In this document: positions 44,621 to 55,411 of the stretch, in pieces
How positions within the stretch are numbered: position 1 is the stretch's first letter
How the letters are laid out: the number at the start of each line of letters is the position of its first letter
NCBI GenBank assembly: GCA_977006965.1
Contig: OZ345363.1
Span: 1,612,001 to 1,676,000 of the forward strand
Direction of reading: 5' to 3'
Origin: Phymatolithon calcareum
Taxonomy: Eukaryota > Rhodophyta > Florideophyceae > Hapalidiales
Length of the DNA: 64,000 bases
Translations under genes and position numbers: made by a program
Notes under the pieces: model-generated
Seen by the model: the letters and a program-made list of their open reading frames with translations, nothing else
Database searches by the model: none
Told to the model about the DNA's origin: nothing

Positions 44621-46181
44621 TCAATCTAAGCGCAGATTAAACAAGCGGAGGGTCTGTTCTACTCTGTTGACTTCGGTAACTACGCGAAACGATTGCACGC
44701 CCGAATGCGAGCCCTCTGCAGAATTACTCCACCAAAGATAAGAAGAGCGCAACTCGGAGAGCACTTCGCACAGAGGATTATACGAGGGAAGGACGAAATC
44801 GAGAAGGAAGCAATTTACGCAGGAAAAGAAGGGGACATACAGCAAGCAGAGAGGGATATCCGCTATCTGCAGGAGCATGAGCTCCTAAGAGGCAGTACCG
44901 AGCGAGCCGTACGAGGGCTGGTGACCCACAAACACGAGAGCCGCCGCCGACGACAGGAATGGATTGAAAAGGAAGAAGAAAAAGAGAGAAAAATTGCCGT
45001 CGATACTAAGGAGAAAGTAAGCCCTGTACTACAAATTCGATTCAGAAAACACCGACTCCTAGCAGTCAAGTGGTTCTTTGGCCGCTTCCCACCACGAAGA
45101 GCAGAGTCGTACATTGAACATTTCAACGAGGTCGCGGAAGAGAATCTGAAAACTCTACAAAGAAAAATTTGACAAGTCCAAGAGCAGAAGAATCTTGGGA
45201 AAAAGGGACGAAAACGGCGATTGACAAACTTTTAGCCTTGGAAATCCAAATGTTAGAAGAAATGATAGTGTAATGTGATCTGATTGGGTAATGAGATGGC
45301 AGTATGAACGGGAAGCTTTTTTTTTTTTTGAATTTTGAATTTATTAAACGCCCTCAGAAACACTCATAAGACTGTAAGGGAGATGCGTTTCAGATGCTAC
45401 TACCTTGGTAGCTCCGTTAAAGCCCGCAAAAGCTCGTTGCTATCGTCGTAGCCCTAGCTGCAAAAACCCTCCTCCAGAGAAGGTGGAGGGAAAAGCTTAG
45501 AGTCCAATTGTCCTGTTCGTAGGAATCTCAGCGTCGCCGTTCTATTTGGTCTATTCCATGTCGTCATAAAAGACGATTGTGAGGAATAGTACTTTGTCAA
45601 GTGCCTTTTCAGTCTCACGAGTCTCCTCTTCTGTTAGTCGATATCTTTGAAGGTACACTTCGAGCTTGTTCATAAGAGCTGGTACGATTTCACCGAATTT
45701 GTCTTCCAGAAGTGTGGTACTCAATGGGGGAAAACGTCCGAATGCCCATTTAATCGCCAATTGGCGGTGACGTGCTTTCGGTAGTCTGATGATGGCGGGA
45801 GTAGACCCGGGAATATCATAAGGAATATTCCTCTTTCTGCTCGCCTCCAAGCCTTCTCCTTCGTCTTTAAAGAGCAGGTCCTTCAACGATTTTGCTGAAA
45901 CTCGCTGCTTGAGATAGGTTAGTGCCGTCTCGAATAGGTCGTGATGTAACATTGATGATATGTCACGACACACCCATTGCAATTCCTCAACGTCTCTTTC
46001 CTCTCTTGGGACTGCGAGCAAGCCCATTTTGCTTGTTCTGGCTCGTTCAAGCATTCGTAACGCTAGAACTAATCTTCTGTCTTCCGCATTATGTATGCGA
46101 TGAACGGGAAGCTGCTCTGGTGTTGGTGAATACCGGCGTTGAGGGCTTCTAAAATAAAAACCTACAATGGCCCCCCCCCCC
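44621..46181 (+). mobile_element. LINE-P nested in LINE-V
   Basis: Frame 44693-45172: MRALCRITPPKIRRAQLGEH, IEKEEEKERKIAVDTKEK, LQIRFRKHRLLAVKWFFGRF, PPRRAESYIEHFNEVAEENL. The 3' UTR is split by LINE-A and resumes at 46114 (gctctggtgttggtgaataccggcg…aaacctacaatgg and a run of C). The 12-bp duplication ggtatgccgatc (44609-44620, 46182-46193) flanks it within the V reading frame (SIGIP). Confidence 0.85.
45318..46099 (-). mobile_element. LINE-A nested in LINE-P
   Basis: From the right, minus strand: RIHNAEDRRLVLALRMLERA, EELQWVCRDISSMLHHDLFE, KARHRQLAIKWAFGRFPPLS, TTLLEDKFGEIVPALMNKLE, then a 3' UTR with the stem ccctccacc/ggaggaggg and a poly-A end. The 14-bp duplication atgaacgggaagct flanks it (45304-45317, 46100-46113). 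Confidence 0.85.
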
Positions 46182-47169
46182 GGTATGCCGATCGAGATTT
46201 TAACTGTCCGGCCCTCTTCTCCCAGCGACCAGACTTTGATTAATGCTTGTAGGCGTCGAGTTTTTGACACCATACCTTCTTCCGCTTGTTTCAGAGCTTC
46301 TTCAAGGTGTTCCTCTTCCCTGAGAAACACAATGTCCTTTGATACGTCTTCCAGATCATCTTCTATTCCCTGGTATTCTTCTGAAAGCTCCAGGAACTTC
46401 CCCCGTCTTACCAAGCTTAAGACGAACCTTTCGGCCTGGTGCATTCTCCTCATCTGTGGGCTGGCGAGACGGCAGAGCACTCGCATCCTCTCCCTTCGAT
46501 ACTCGGCATATTTTCCGAAATCGTATCTGTAGAAAAGACCTTCTGCTGCTTCAATTGCCGATAGTAGTCGTTTCGTGATCGGGGTCAGGTGAATGGCATA
46601 CTTCCATTTGGGGAGAATCAACGACTTGAAAATTCTGATGCACGTGGCTGGTTGGAGTCCTCTGACGTTCAAGCCAATTTGGCGGAGTTTGTGTATGCAT
46701 CCCATCGCATTCCAAACTCTTGAGTTTGCTGTATCGTCGGTGACTCCGTTGTTGTTCATACTGATCCCGAGGTAGGACACTCCCCAGGCCTGGTTGATAA
46801 GAAAACGCGATGCGCTGATATCTGGTCTAACAACAGATATCACGAACAAGGTACGTTTAGAAGTTGAAAGAGATTTTGTCCACGCGAGAGTGAATGGCTT
46901 CCTGTGCGAAGCTGCAAACGAAACGACAGCTACGATAAACATCAAGAAATACCGAAGAAACAAGATACTGGAGGCCGCAGAGGATTTGGAAAAGTCGAAA
47001 AAATGACCTATACGGCACGCGAAAGTTTTCGTTACCCCAACACCTTCTCTTCAACTTAAGAATACATAGAACACTTGCCATCAAGTGGTCATGTGGAATG
47101 TTCCCTCCCATGAGCACCGTCACCCTTTTCGATCTCACCCGCCAATGTGGGAAGATACCATCGAAGACG

Positions 47170-48305
47170 TTTTTTTTGAATTTTGAATTTATTAAACGCC
47201 CTCAGAAACACTCATAAGACTGCAAGGGAGATGCGTTTCAGATGCTACTACCTTGGTAGCTCCGTTACTCTGTTAAAGCCCGCAAAACCCGGGCTCGTTG
47301 CTATCCTCGTAGCCCTAGCTGCAAAAACCCTCCTCCAGAGAAGGTGGAGGGAAAAGCTTAGAGTCCAATTGTCCTGTTCGTAGGAATCTCAGTGTCGCCG
47401 TTCTATTTTGTCTTGGTCTATTCCATGTCGTCATAAACGACGATTGTGAGGAATAGTACTTTGTCAAGTGCCTTTTCAGTCTCACGAGTCTCCTCTTCTG
47501 TTAGTCGATTTCTTTGAAAGTACACTTCAAGCTTGTTCATGAGAGTTGGTACGATTTCACCGAATTTATCTTCCAGAAGTATGGTACTCAATGGGGGAAA
47601 ACGTCCGAATGCCCATTAAATCACCAATTGGCAGTGACGTGCTTTCGGTAGTCTGATGATGGCGGGAGTAGACCCGGGAATATCATAAGGAATTTTCCTC
47701 TTTCTGCTCGCCTCCAAAGCCGTCTCCTTCGTCTTTAAAGAGCAGGTCCTTCAACGATTTTGCTGAAACTTGCTGATTAAGATAGGTTAGTGCCGTCTCG
47801 AATAGGTCGTGATGTAACATTGATGATATGTCACGACACACCCATTGCAATTCCTCAACGTCTCTTTCCTCTCTTGGGACTGCGAGCAAGCCCATTTTGC
47901 TTGTTCTGGCTCGTTCAAGCATTCGTAACGCTAGAACTAATCTTCTGTCTTCCGCATTATGTATGCGACAGAGAAGACGAAGTCTCGCGGGTCGATTTTT
48001 TGCGATTGGACCAAATACTTGTCCGAAAAAAGTCTTCTCCAGGTCTGCAATAGCTGTTTGAACTCTTGTCGTCCATGGCGTCAGGTGCATGGCATATTCC
48101 CATCTTGGCTGCATCAAAGCCTTGTACATCTTGATTGCTTTTAAGGGGCTGAGTCCCCGGGCTGCTACACCAAGGGATCTCAGCTGATACACTGCTATCT
48201 TGGCCTGTCGGATGCGTTCAAGCATTTTCTTGTCGGTAACTCCCTCACTGCTGAGTGATATGCCAAGGTATGGGACTTCTTTGACTTTTGTCAGCGTTTT
48301 CCCAG
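47170..48305 (-). mobile_element. LINE-A nested in LINE-T
   Basis: Minus strand: TLTKVKEVPYLGISLSSEGV, AVYQLRSLGVAARGLSPLKA, MQPRWEYAMHLTPWTTRVQT, RPARLRLLCRIHNAEDRRLV and on into the C-terminal module, broken by a frameshift near 47700. Poly-A end at 47170. The 12-bp duplication ccatcgaagacg flanks it (47158-47169, 48306-48317). Confidence 0.85.
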
Positions 48306-48690
48306 CCATCGAAGACGTGATAAATGTCCTCGCAAAGGGCAGACTCTCTAAAGAGGACAGCACCTGGACTAAGCGAGCTCTCGACGAGCTCTTAACCATG
48401 TTTCAGGCTGAGGACAAGTAAGGACATTTCGCATCCTGAAATCACCGCGTGCCGCAGGACAGGGGAGTATTTTCCCCCTCGAAGTCCCGAAGGAGGCCAG
48501 ATGTGGGTTTTTGTACCCCACTGAATCGTGCTACACCAAGAAAAAGAGAAACTCTTCTTTTGACAGAATCTAGCCAAAATCTCTTGGCACTAGGAAAGTT
48601 GCCCCAAGCGTCAACGGATGCGGTTCTAACTTGTAAATAAAAAGCTACCCTTATTCTTCTTTCTTTCTTTCTTTCTTTTATTGCGGGATT

Positions 48691-50619
48691 TATCAGAGCT
48701 GGTAAACAACTCCACATCCTTACGGCTCCAGTAGACTTAACAGATACGAGTGGTACTTGATGTCACAACAGCTGCCCAAGCTGCACAATGTGCAGACCTT
48801 GGGGAAGCTTAACATCTATATCTGATAGCCAATCTTCAATCGCCGTCCTTCAAAGGGATGCCCCGGGTTGGAAACCATTTAGGACGCTCACGGTAGCTAG
48901 TCATCTTGCTGCCTTCTTTCATCTTCTTCTGTCTTCTCTCCCAGCTTCCTTGAGCGTTGCGGCACACCACTCAGGGCGGAATCCATGTACTACCATACTA
49001 CCAGAAGGTGATAGTCTTCTCCCACGGGGAGGCCGGATCACAGCTCTTGCCAGTTCAAAAAAAACCCTGCACTGTAGCGGGGAAAAATTCCTGACTGAGC
49101 TCTTGGTTCCTATCTGTGACGCACAGGTGAACGGGCCGGACCGGTATGATAGCCGGCCTGTATCAAATCCGCTTAAATTCGCAAGATTTTCTCGAAATCT
49201 TGCGACGGCGGGCTTGGGTCTGGCATTTCAAGTGTGGCAAGTTCTCGATTCGCCGAGTCCCTGGCGTGCGCGTTCACGATCGCGTCCGCCATTTCCGGCG
49301 GGATTACCGTCGGAAGGAGCGCTTTGTGCAGCTTTATCGCTGCGGCCACTTGCGCCGGCGCGGGCGCCCGCGCCCGCGCCGGAAACTTGTCTTTTTTCGT
49401 TTGCGGTCCGTTCGGTCCGGTCAAACCCTTCTCCTCGAAGCAGCACCTGCCTTATTCTTCTGTTCGTGGCGGTGATAAATATCAATCTCGTGGCTTCAAT
49501 TTGCCGAAATGTCAAGAGATGTGTTACCGGATCTCATCGATCTTTCTGACCAGCAACATTAGTTTGTGAGTAAAAGAAGAATTGTAATAGAGATGCAGTC
49601 TTGGAGATTGCTTGCCTTTGATAGACTTTGAGAAAGATCTGCGACTTACTACAGTCATTGAAACGTAAGTTAAACAGCCTTGCTTTCATGGTGTACAATT
49701 GTGTAGCTCGCCTAGGCACGGCGATCTGTGTCTCCCTTCTCATTGCTAGAGTTCCCGGATACCGCTCCGTCAATCTTAGGAACTTCCCCACGAACAGGCA
49801 CACCTTACAGGAGAACCGGACATATTTGTAGCCGTGTGGTAGCTTGACAACAGATACAAACGACTATGAAGGGTGGCTAATCAACAAGAGCGCGGGCTGC
49901 CACCTCGAAAAAACTCCGATCAAGCTTCCGACTAAATTTCGTTGTCGCAAGTGACTTGCTGAGAAACGGACACCCTGTGGTACCAAAGCGCCCTTTACGC
50001 AGTTCGCTGTCTTACGAACGATCACAGTTTGGTTCAGACACGTTCCGTTACGCATGCCTCCATGTGAAGGCGCGTGAATGTTTGCGATACGTGTGCTGGA
50101 GGTCGAGGTTTCTTCGGCGCCGGGCTTGATATAGAGATCTCGGTCTTTGCGGTTCGAACAGTGCTCCAGCCAATGGCGATTGTGCACGCCCATATGGCTG
50201 CGCGCGAGCTTTTCACCCTTCGCCGCGTCTGCAAACGCCGCCGGTTGTGCGTGCGCGTAAATATGATGAACAAGCTTTCGATCCCTCGCAGCGTAGTGTC
50301 ACGCGGCGCAGCCCAGTGCGAGAGTCGCATCGAGCACATACGGAAGTCATCTTTGACCGGGTCGTCGGTCGACTAATGCTGCCTTTAGGCTTCTACCGGG
50401 CATGGCGCCCAGACTGCCTCGAGCGACTTTAGTCGGCGCCGAGATTTCGTCGCGCATGGTCGATTCTCGACTGCCACCCGATATACTGCCAACACAATTG
50501 CAAAAATATTGATTCGCCCTAATCACGGACGGTGATTGCCCTGCTGATGCGTGTATGCCATCGTTACTGGTCTGCACGCTGTCTATAAAATGCAGGTAAT
50601 GGCAGGCTTGAGGTGGGCA
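48691..50619. other. About 1.9 kb, one weak minus-strand frame
   Basis: A GC-rich patch at 49200-49400 has a minus-strand frame (to a stop at 49173) reading GPNGPQTKKDKFPARARA, PAPAQVAAAIKLHKALLP and TVIPPEMADAIVNAHARDSA, which looks protein-like but has no ATG of its own and no known domain. Opposing frames overlap it. Otherwise nothing recognised. Confidence 0.35.
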
Positions 50620-50936
50620 GATCTGAGAAGCGGGGATTTTTGATGATTTTATTTTGAGAGCTCCCAAAGCCTCACCTTGGAGTAACGGGGCAGCTCTTGC
50701 GATATTCTCTTAGCTAAAGTCCTCTGGCTACTCAAAGCGTTCTTGATTCGTAATTCTCTCCCAACTGTACTCATCTTCGACGACGCTAGAGTACATTGTA
50801 AGACGACTAGTTCGATCACCGCAGTAATCCCACAGTAGGCACCCAATACTGATTTTCTCCAAAGGGGTGCTCGGTTGTATGTCAACCTTAGGCACCTTAA
50901 TCGTGTTTTTCTTTCTCCTATATAAAGGATCCCTGG

Positions 50937-51362
50937 CAGACTTTGGTCGCGTACTATTTTACGCAATCGCGTTCCATGATGCAATACGAGAATACTATTC
51001 ACAGCTCTGTGTGCTAGCAATAGTTACTGCAATAATCAGTGACACCACAATAGGTTATTTTTACGGCAATCACAACAAAACGATGTACATCACAAGTAGG
51101 GAATAGGGAATAACGTAGTTGAACTAGCGTCTCTAATTACTTTGTTCAATACATGTGCTGTTTGGAACGTGGTTAACCACGTTCAATTGAACGTGCGTCA
51201 GCATCGTAATACATTTTTATAAATCGCTCTGTAATCTGGATTGGATGCTAACATAGGCAACGTAGTGTGCTGAAATAAGAAGTTATTCTTGGTTCTGCAA
51301 TAGACTATTCCTATTCAATATTGCAATAAACGGGAATTAAAATTAATTGTGACCTAAGTCTG
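50937..51362 (+). mobile_element. hAT-like MITE, copy 1
   Basis: 426 bp. Starts CAGACTTTGGTCGCG and ends …TGACCTAAGTCTG, giving imperfect terminal inverted repeats CAGACTTwGGTC. The 8-bp duplication atccctgg stands at 50929-50936 and 51363-51370. It differs from the other two copies by about 15 extra bases near 51175 forming a small palindrome (acgtggttaaccacgt). Confidence 0.85.
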
Positions 51363-51738
51363 ATCCCTGGTAGCTTGCCTTCAAAAGGAATCTTCATTGA
51401 GCTGCCTTCTTCTTCCCTTTCCCATACTTTAATTGTATCTTCTCTCCTCCTCTTCTTCGTGACGGATCCCTCCAGGGCTTTCTGAAGGGCTTGTCGCAAG
51501 TCTTCATAAATCTTGAGATATTCAATATCCTTCATTGCTTCCTTTATGTCCTCATCTCTTCCACAGCACTCTTCTGTTTCTTCAAGTCGCTTTTTGTGTC
51601 TTACCAGGCTTAATGCAAACCTTTCTGCTTGATGACGTCTCCTCATCTTTGGTGGTCCCAATCGGCACAGAACTCGCATTAAGCCCTTTGCCGACTTGAT
51701 TGCAGAGAGCAATCGATTTGTCATTGGTGTCACATGTA

Positions 51739-52149
51739 CAGACTTAGGTCAAAATTAATTTCAATCCCGTTTATTGCAATATTGAATAGGAATAGTCTAT
51801 TGCAGAATCAAGAATAACTTCTTATTTCAGCACACTACGTTGCCTATGTTAGCATCCAATCCAGATTACAGAGCGATTTATAAAAATGTACTACGATGCT
51901 GACGCACGTTCAACCACGTTCCAAACAGCACATGTATTGAACAAAGTAATTACAGACGCTAGTTCAACTACGTTATTCCCTATTCCCTACTTGTGATGTA
52001 CATCGTTTTGTTGTGATTGCCATAAAAATAACCTATTGTGGTGTCACTGATTATTGCAGTAACTATTGCTAGCACACAGAGCTGTGAATAGTATTCCCGT
52101 ATTGCATCATAGAACGCCATTGCGTAAAATAGTACGCGACCAAAGTCTG
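51739..52149 (-). mobile_element. hAT-like MITE, copy 2
   Basis: 411 bp, opposite orientation to copy 1. The 8-bp duplication cacatgta stands at 51731-51738 and 52150-52157. Removing the element and one duplication restores the LINE-V frame …EYALHVTPMTN. Confidence 0.85.
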
Positions 52150-52189
52150 CACATGTAGCGCATACTCCCATTTTGGAATAATTAGCGAT

Positions 52190-54092
52190 GATCTGAGAAG
52201 TATGCCGTACCTCCGTACCGTCTATGGCCATACGGCTGCAGCAAACGGTATTTTTCGAAATGTGTACAAGAAGTGTAGATTTTTATGTGAAAGATAGGAA
52301 TGCGTCTGCTGACGCTTGGAGCAATCCGAGAGCCAAGGATTCTTGGCTGTTTCAGTACAATGAAGACTTCAGTTCCACCTGTGGTATAGAGATTAAACAG
52401 TCTAGATTTTCCTGTCCTGTAATGCACGCACTCGCGCCCAGCACAAGATCTCTTCTGTTACTGCTAAGCGACCCGTCCCTAAAGGGGCGTACAGGAGACA
52501 GAAAAGGCACTCGAAAGCAATAAGTTTCTCCACCAACTCAAGGTTGTCGAGCGGCGCCTGGTCAACCGGGTGCTGCTACAATGCGTCAGACCAACGCCAG
52601 AATCAATCTTTGGTGACGTATCTGGACTAGACGTGAAAGCCACTGTCCAACGCGCTAAAGATAGGATAGAATGGAAGACACTTAGGCCCTCGAAGCGCTG
52701 CTAGCCCATCTAGTGGAAAGGCAAAATGAATGAATCAAATGGTTAAACAGCTTCCGCGCTTTTAACCTCCAGTTGTGTAGCTAACCACCTTTACAATAGA
52801 CTACAATGCTTCGAAAATAACAATCTTATAACTTCCCTTGGGTGGAGAAGAAATTTTTTTTGCATTTGAAACTTGAATTGAATTATCTTCTCCATGCCCC
52901 ATAGTTTGAGATTATTGTGAACGTCCAAGGGAGTTGGACTTCTTTCGTTATGATTTGGATGACCTTATGTAGTATGTCCGGAGGATGTGGATCCAGGGAA
53001 GGAGATGCCTGGCTAATAGAAATGCGTTTCAATAGCATCCAAGTGTTTTAATACTTCGGTTCTAGACAAGTGCTCAAAAGTTGTCGAGAATTAGTGACGA
53101 TAGATTACGCGGCTGAGAATGTTCGCAGCGTCGCACCTCGTGGATCTGACAAGAGATCGTGCGGGGATATAATTGGGAGGAGCAGGATGCGTTGGAGCAG
53201 AGAGGGGAGAGCTCGCGGGGCGAGTTGAGCAAGGTAATATTTCCTTCTGGGTCAGCTACATTTGGTCTTTGTAGTTCTCTGTATTGATTCCGCCCGAGGG
53301 GTACATCCAGCGGTTGCAGTGGCTTACAGCTACAGCTACATGCTTGTTAGGCATGCAAATTAAACTTACGCGTCAGTTGTGTCGGCCGTCAGTTTGCTGC
53401 GGCATCACTCTCGCACTCCTGCAGGCTATTTCATAATTATCCTTCATTTTCTCCAATCTATCCTATCCATTGTTGCGCCAGAAAAAGCAGAGAACAGTGC
53501 CGCCCCGAGTGTCATTTTTGCCTCCGCTCGCCCCTTTTCAGTTAACACCATCGCATCCTGTACCGCACATTGGAGGGTATATTTCAGAACATGAACTTCG
53601 TTGAAGCTCCATTACAAGTAGCTGGTCATGCTCAAGGCCATCTTGGCCTGAAGGACTATTGTATATTGAGAAAATTAGAACTGAACACCAGGGGATAGTA
53701 AAAAAATATAAATATGATTTATGGAATTCTAGAACGTCGACGCGTCGCAGATGGCACGGTTGCACTTGCCAATGAAACTATGTCGAATCACTCACCCTTT
53801 GCTACGACCTCCCGAAATGCGTCTATATACAGGGAGCTAAGAAGGGAGCGGTAGAATAGACCCAGCGCGACTGATTCAGCTCGACCGAGGATGGCAACTA
53901 CAATACAGCTGTATTAATTATGATAATTGTCTTGAAAAGCCGTCCCGTGAAATATGACCTTGACACAAATTCCCCGAAATCTTGAGTTTGTGACGAAGCA
54001 TATGCGACACAGGACAGCCAGATCAGCTGCACTCACAACACCGAATACTCTTTACAAAGCTACTGTATTACATCCGACAATTGCATTCTCTC
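52190..54092. other. Intergenic with LINE debris
   Basis: 52262-52360 resembles a LINE-T 3' end on the minus strand (gtagatttttatgtg…atgcgtctgctgacgcttgg). 52537-52745 is a LINE-R end (see next entry). From 52750 to 54092, upstream of the C2 gene's 3' end, no gene is recognised. Confidence 0.4.
52537..52745 (+). mobile_element. LINE-R 3' end
   Basis: Codons RVLLQCVRPTPESIFGDVSG, LDVKATVQRAKDRIEWKTLR and PSKRC stop match the other R-family ends. Confidence 0.65.
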
Positions 54093-54974
54093 TCATCCCA
54101 TGTTATTCTCCTCAGTGACCTCCGGCGCATTCCAGTGTACATTTACAAGCTTGAGTCCGACCGAATAATCAGAACCAACTTTCCGTGAATGCGTGACAAT
54201 AACATCGGCCGAAATAATATCTTCCGCGGTATTTGCAGTAAAGTTAATAAACGCTCCGTCCTGCATGCGCGACAATTCCTTGACACTTGTCTGGAAATTT
54301 CCAAGCACACGTTTGTGTCCAATAATCTTATGTTTGTACAAAGTGACAAGCAAAGGAGTTTCAATTTCATCACGTACAAGATCTCTCAGCGACGCGGTAG
54401 CCGTTTCGAATTGTCCCCAACCTTGACGGTCAAGTTTCGCAATTTCACTCTTGTACACCGGGGTCCAAATTCCAGGACCTGCGGTGGAAATCTCATAAAA
54501 CACTTTCATTGACACGCCCCAGTAGTTTGTCTGTGCGAGCTGGAAGGACAATTTCAGATTGCCCGTCCCGTCCGCCGCGAGCGAATTGTAACCCTCAAGA
54601 ACGCTCAGAAAGACGCGCGATTTGGCACCACTGCCAGTTGGTGTGTCCAGTGCAAGTTCGGTCTCGGTGCCGCTGGATGCTAGAAGCGCCGACAGATGAA
54701 CGGAGGTGGTTCCTAAAAAGCGGGCGTCGGCGCGCTCCTTATTGTAAAAGTCGACTCGAATTTCCACACCTTTTTGAGTGGCGTTGTCGGCCGGAAGCGA
54801 GACGCCGCGTGCAAAGCTTGGATTCCATTCGTTCGGTCGAGTCTCCGTCACGCCGACCTCGTCCCACTGGGCGGAACTTCCGGTGTAGACGACGGCAAGC
54901 GGGTCGAGTCGAAAGGCGCCCGGCAGTCGAGTGGCGCGGATCTTCAATTGGACGTAGCGGAAGGTAGTATTCAT
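54093..54974 (-). CDS. Tandem C2-domain (copine-like) protein
   Basis: 293 aa from the ATG at 54974 (MNTTFRYVQLKIRATRLPGA); a longer in-frame extension upstream is low in complexity and not used. C2A covers about residues 5-125 (KIRATRLPGAFRLDPLAVVY, W-NPSF, VEIRVDFYNKERADARFLGT, ending in VFLSVLEGYN). C2B covers about 137-265 (LKLSFQLAQTN, WTPVYKSEI, WGQFETATASLRDLV, LLVTLYKHKIIGHKRVLGNF). The order and the 'W.P.YKSE…W..F' motif resemble copines, but the vWA domain is absent, so it is a C2-only relative. Probable role: calcium- and phospholipid-dependent membrane binding; partner unknown. It lies 437 bp downstream of the MogA-like gene, same strand, no intron needed. Confidence 0.75.
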   Translation of the reverse strand: MNTTFRYVQLKIRATRLPGAFRLDPLAVVYTGSSAQWDEVGVTETRPNEWNPSFARGVSLPADNATQKGVEIRVDFYNKERADARFLGTTSVHLSALLASSGTETELALDTPTGSGAKSRVFLSVLEGYNSLAADGTGNLKLSFQLAQTNYWGVSMKVFYEISTAGPGIWTPVYKSEIAKLDRQGWGQFETATASLRDLVRDEIETPLLVTLYKHKIIGHKRVLGNFQTSVKELSRMQDGAFINFTANTAEDIISADVIVTHSRKVGSDYSVGLKLVNVHWNAPEVTEENNMG

Positions 54975-55411
54975 CGTAGAAGTGCGGAGCTCCAAGTGAC
55001 AGGTTAGGCCCTTCTTTGTCGTACGATATGCGCCGAGTTGAGTTGAAGCGCGGGGATTTGAATGGTAAAATGCTGGCGCAGGGTTTGAAGGATGTGGTAA
55101 CTGGTGATGCGAACGATATTTCACAGAAAATGAAGCAACAGTGTCCGGATAGAGAAAAACAAAACGAAGATGATTATTGGGCAGATCCGGAGGAGCATTG
55201 GTGGATGCTATTATGATTTGCACTAATTTTTTGGGGTGAACCTTGTTGGACAGTTGCTTACACTTGGCATTGTTTCTCCTTATTTATTCATAAATTTCGT
55301 CAACTACACGGATACTTTTCCGCTTCTTACAGTGAATCTCTGCCATCACGAAGGAGACGAAAACTTCTCCCGTCCAATTCCTCGCCGTGGTTACCGTCTT
55401 CGCACCCACTG

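Larger units (their letters stand above)
43301..46793 (-). mobile_element. LINE-V nested in LINE-T, itself split twice
   Basis: Minus-strand frame from the right: VSYLGISMNNNGVTDDTANS, LILPKWKYAIHLTPITKRLL, AERFVLSLVRRGKFLELSEE, GRTVKISIGIP, then beyond LINE-P RCLRVIFNSVPLSRESILAK and TEYECRRLTRALTG, then beyond hAT the 3' UTR ending aataaatcaacatatatcccc. The 10-bp duplication ttgataagaa stands at 43291-43300 and 46794-46803. Excluding nested elements it is about 0.97 kb. Confidence 0.85.
43143..48690 (+). mobile_element. LINE-T hosting two insertions
   Basis: T segments at 43143-43300 (KLETMFFGQILGKPGKRSLN, RCRAMRRILQPKGRRDVLAR), 46794-47169 (ADIWSNNR-like DNA, RVNGFLCEAANETTATINIK) and 48306-48660 (IEDVINVLAKGRLSKEDSTW, ALDELLTMFQAEDK stop, 3' UTR, TTC/TTTC tail to 48690). 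They join collinearly with the uninterrupted T copy at 40636-41446. Interruptions: LINE-V at 43301-46793 (duplication ttgataagaa) and LINE-A at 47170-48305 (duplication ccatcgaagacg). Confidence 0.85.
50631..52189 (-). mobile_element. LINE-V carrying two MITEs
   Basis: From the right, minus strand: PKWEYALH, [MITE], VTPMTNRLLSAIKSAKGLMR, AERFALSLVRHKKRLEETEE, DTIKVWEREEEGSSMKIPFE, GKLPGI, [MITE], ERKTRLRCLRLTYNRAPLWR, KSVLGAYCGITAVIELVVLQ, then the 3' UTR ending aaataaaatcatcaaaaatcccc. The 11-bp duplication gatctgagaag flanks it (50620-50630, 52190-52200). It is 5'-truncated. Confidence 0.85.

Noticed and set aside
45551-46963. A 470-codon open frame resembling one large protein
   Set aside because: It crosses three element boundaries (LINE-A, the LINE-P poly-C end, LINE-V) and starts in antisense LINE-T; the continuity is accidental.
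54509-54967. A 152-codon plus-strand frame opposite the C2 gene
   Set aside because: Arg/Ser/Pro-rich shadow; the C2 domains on the minus strand are clear.
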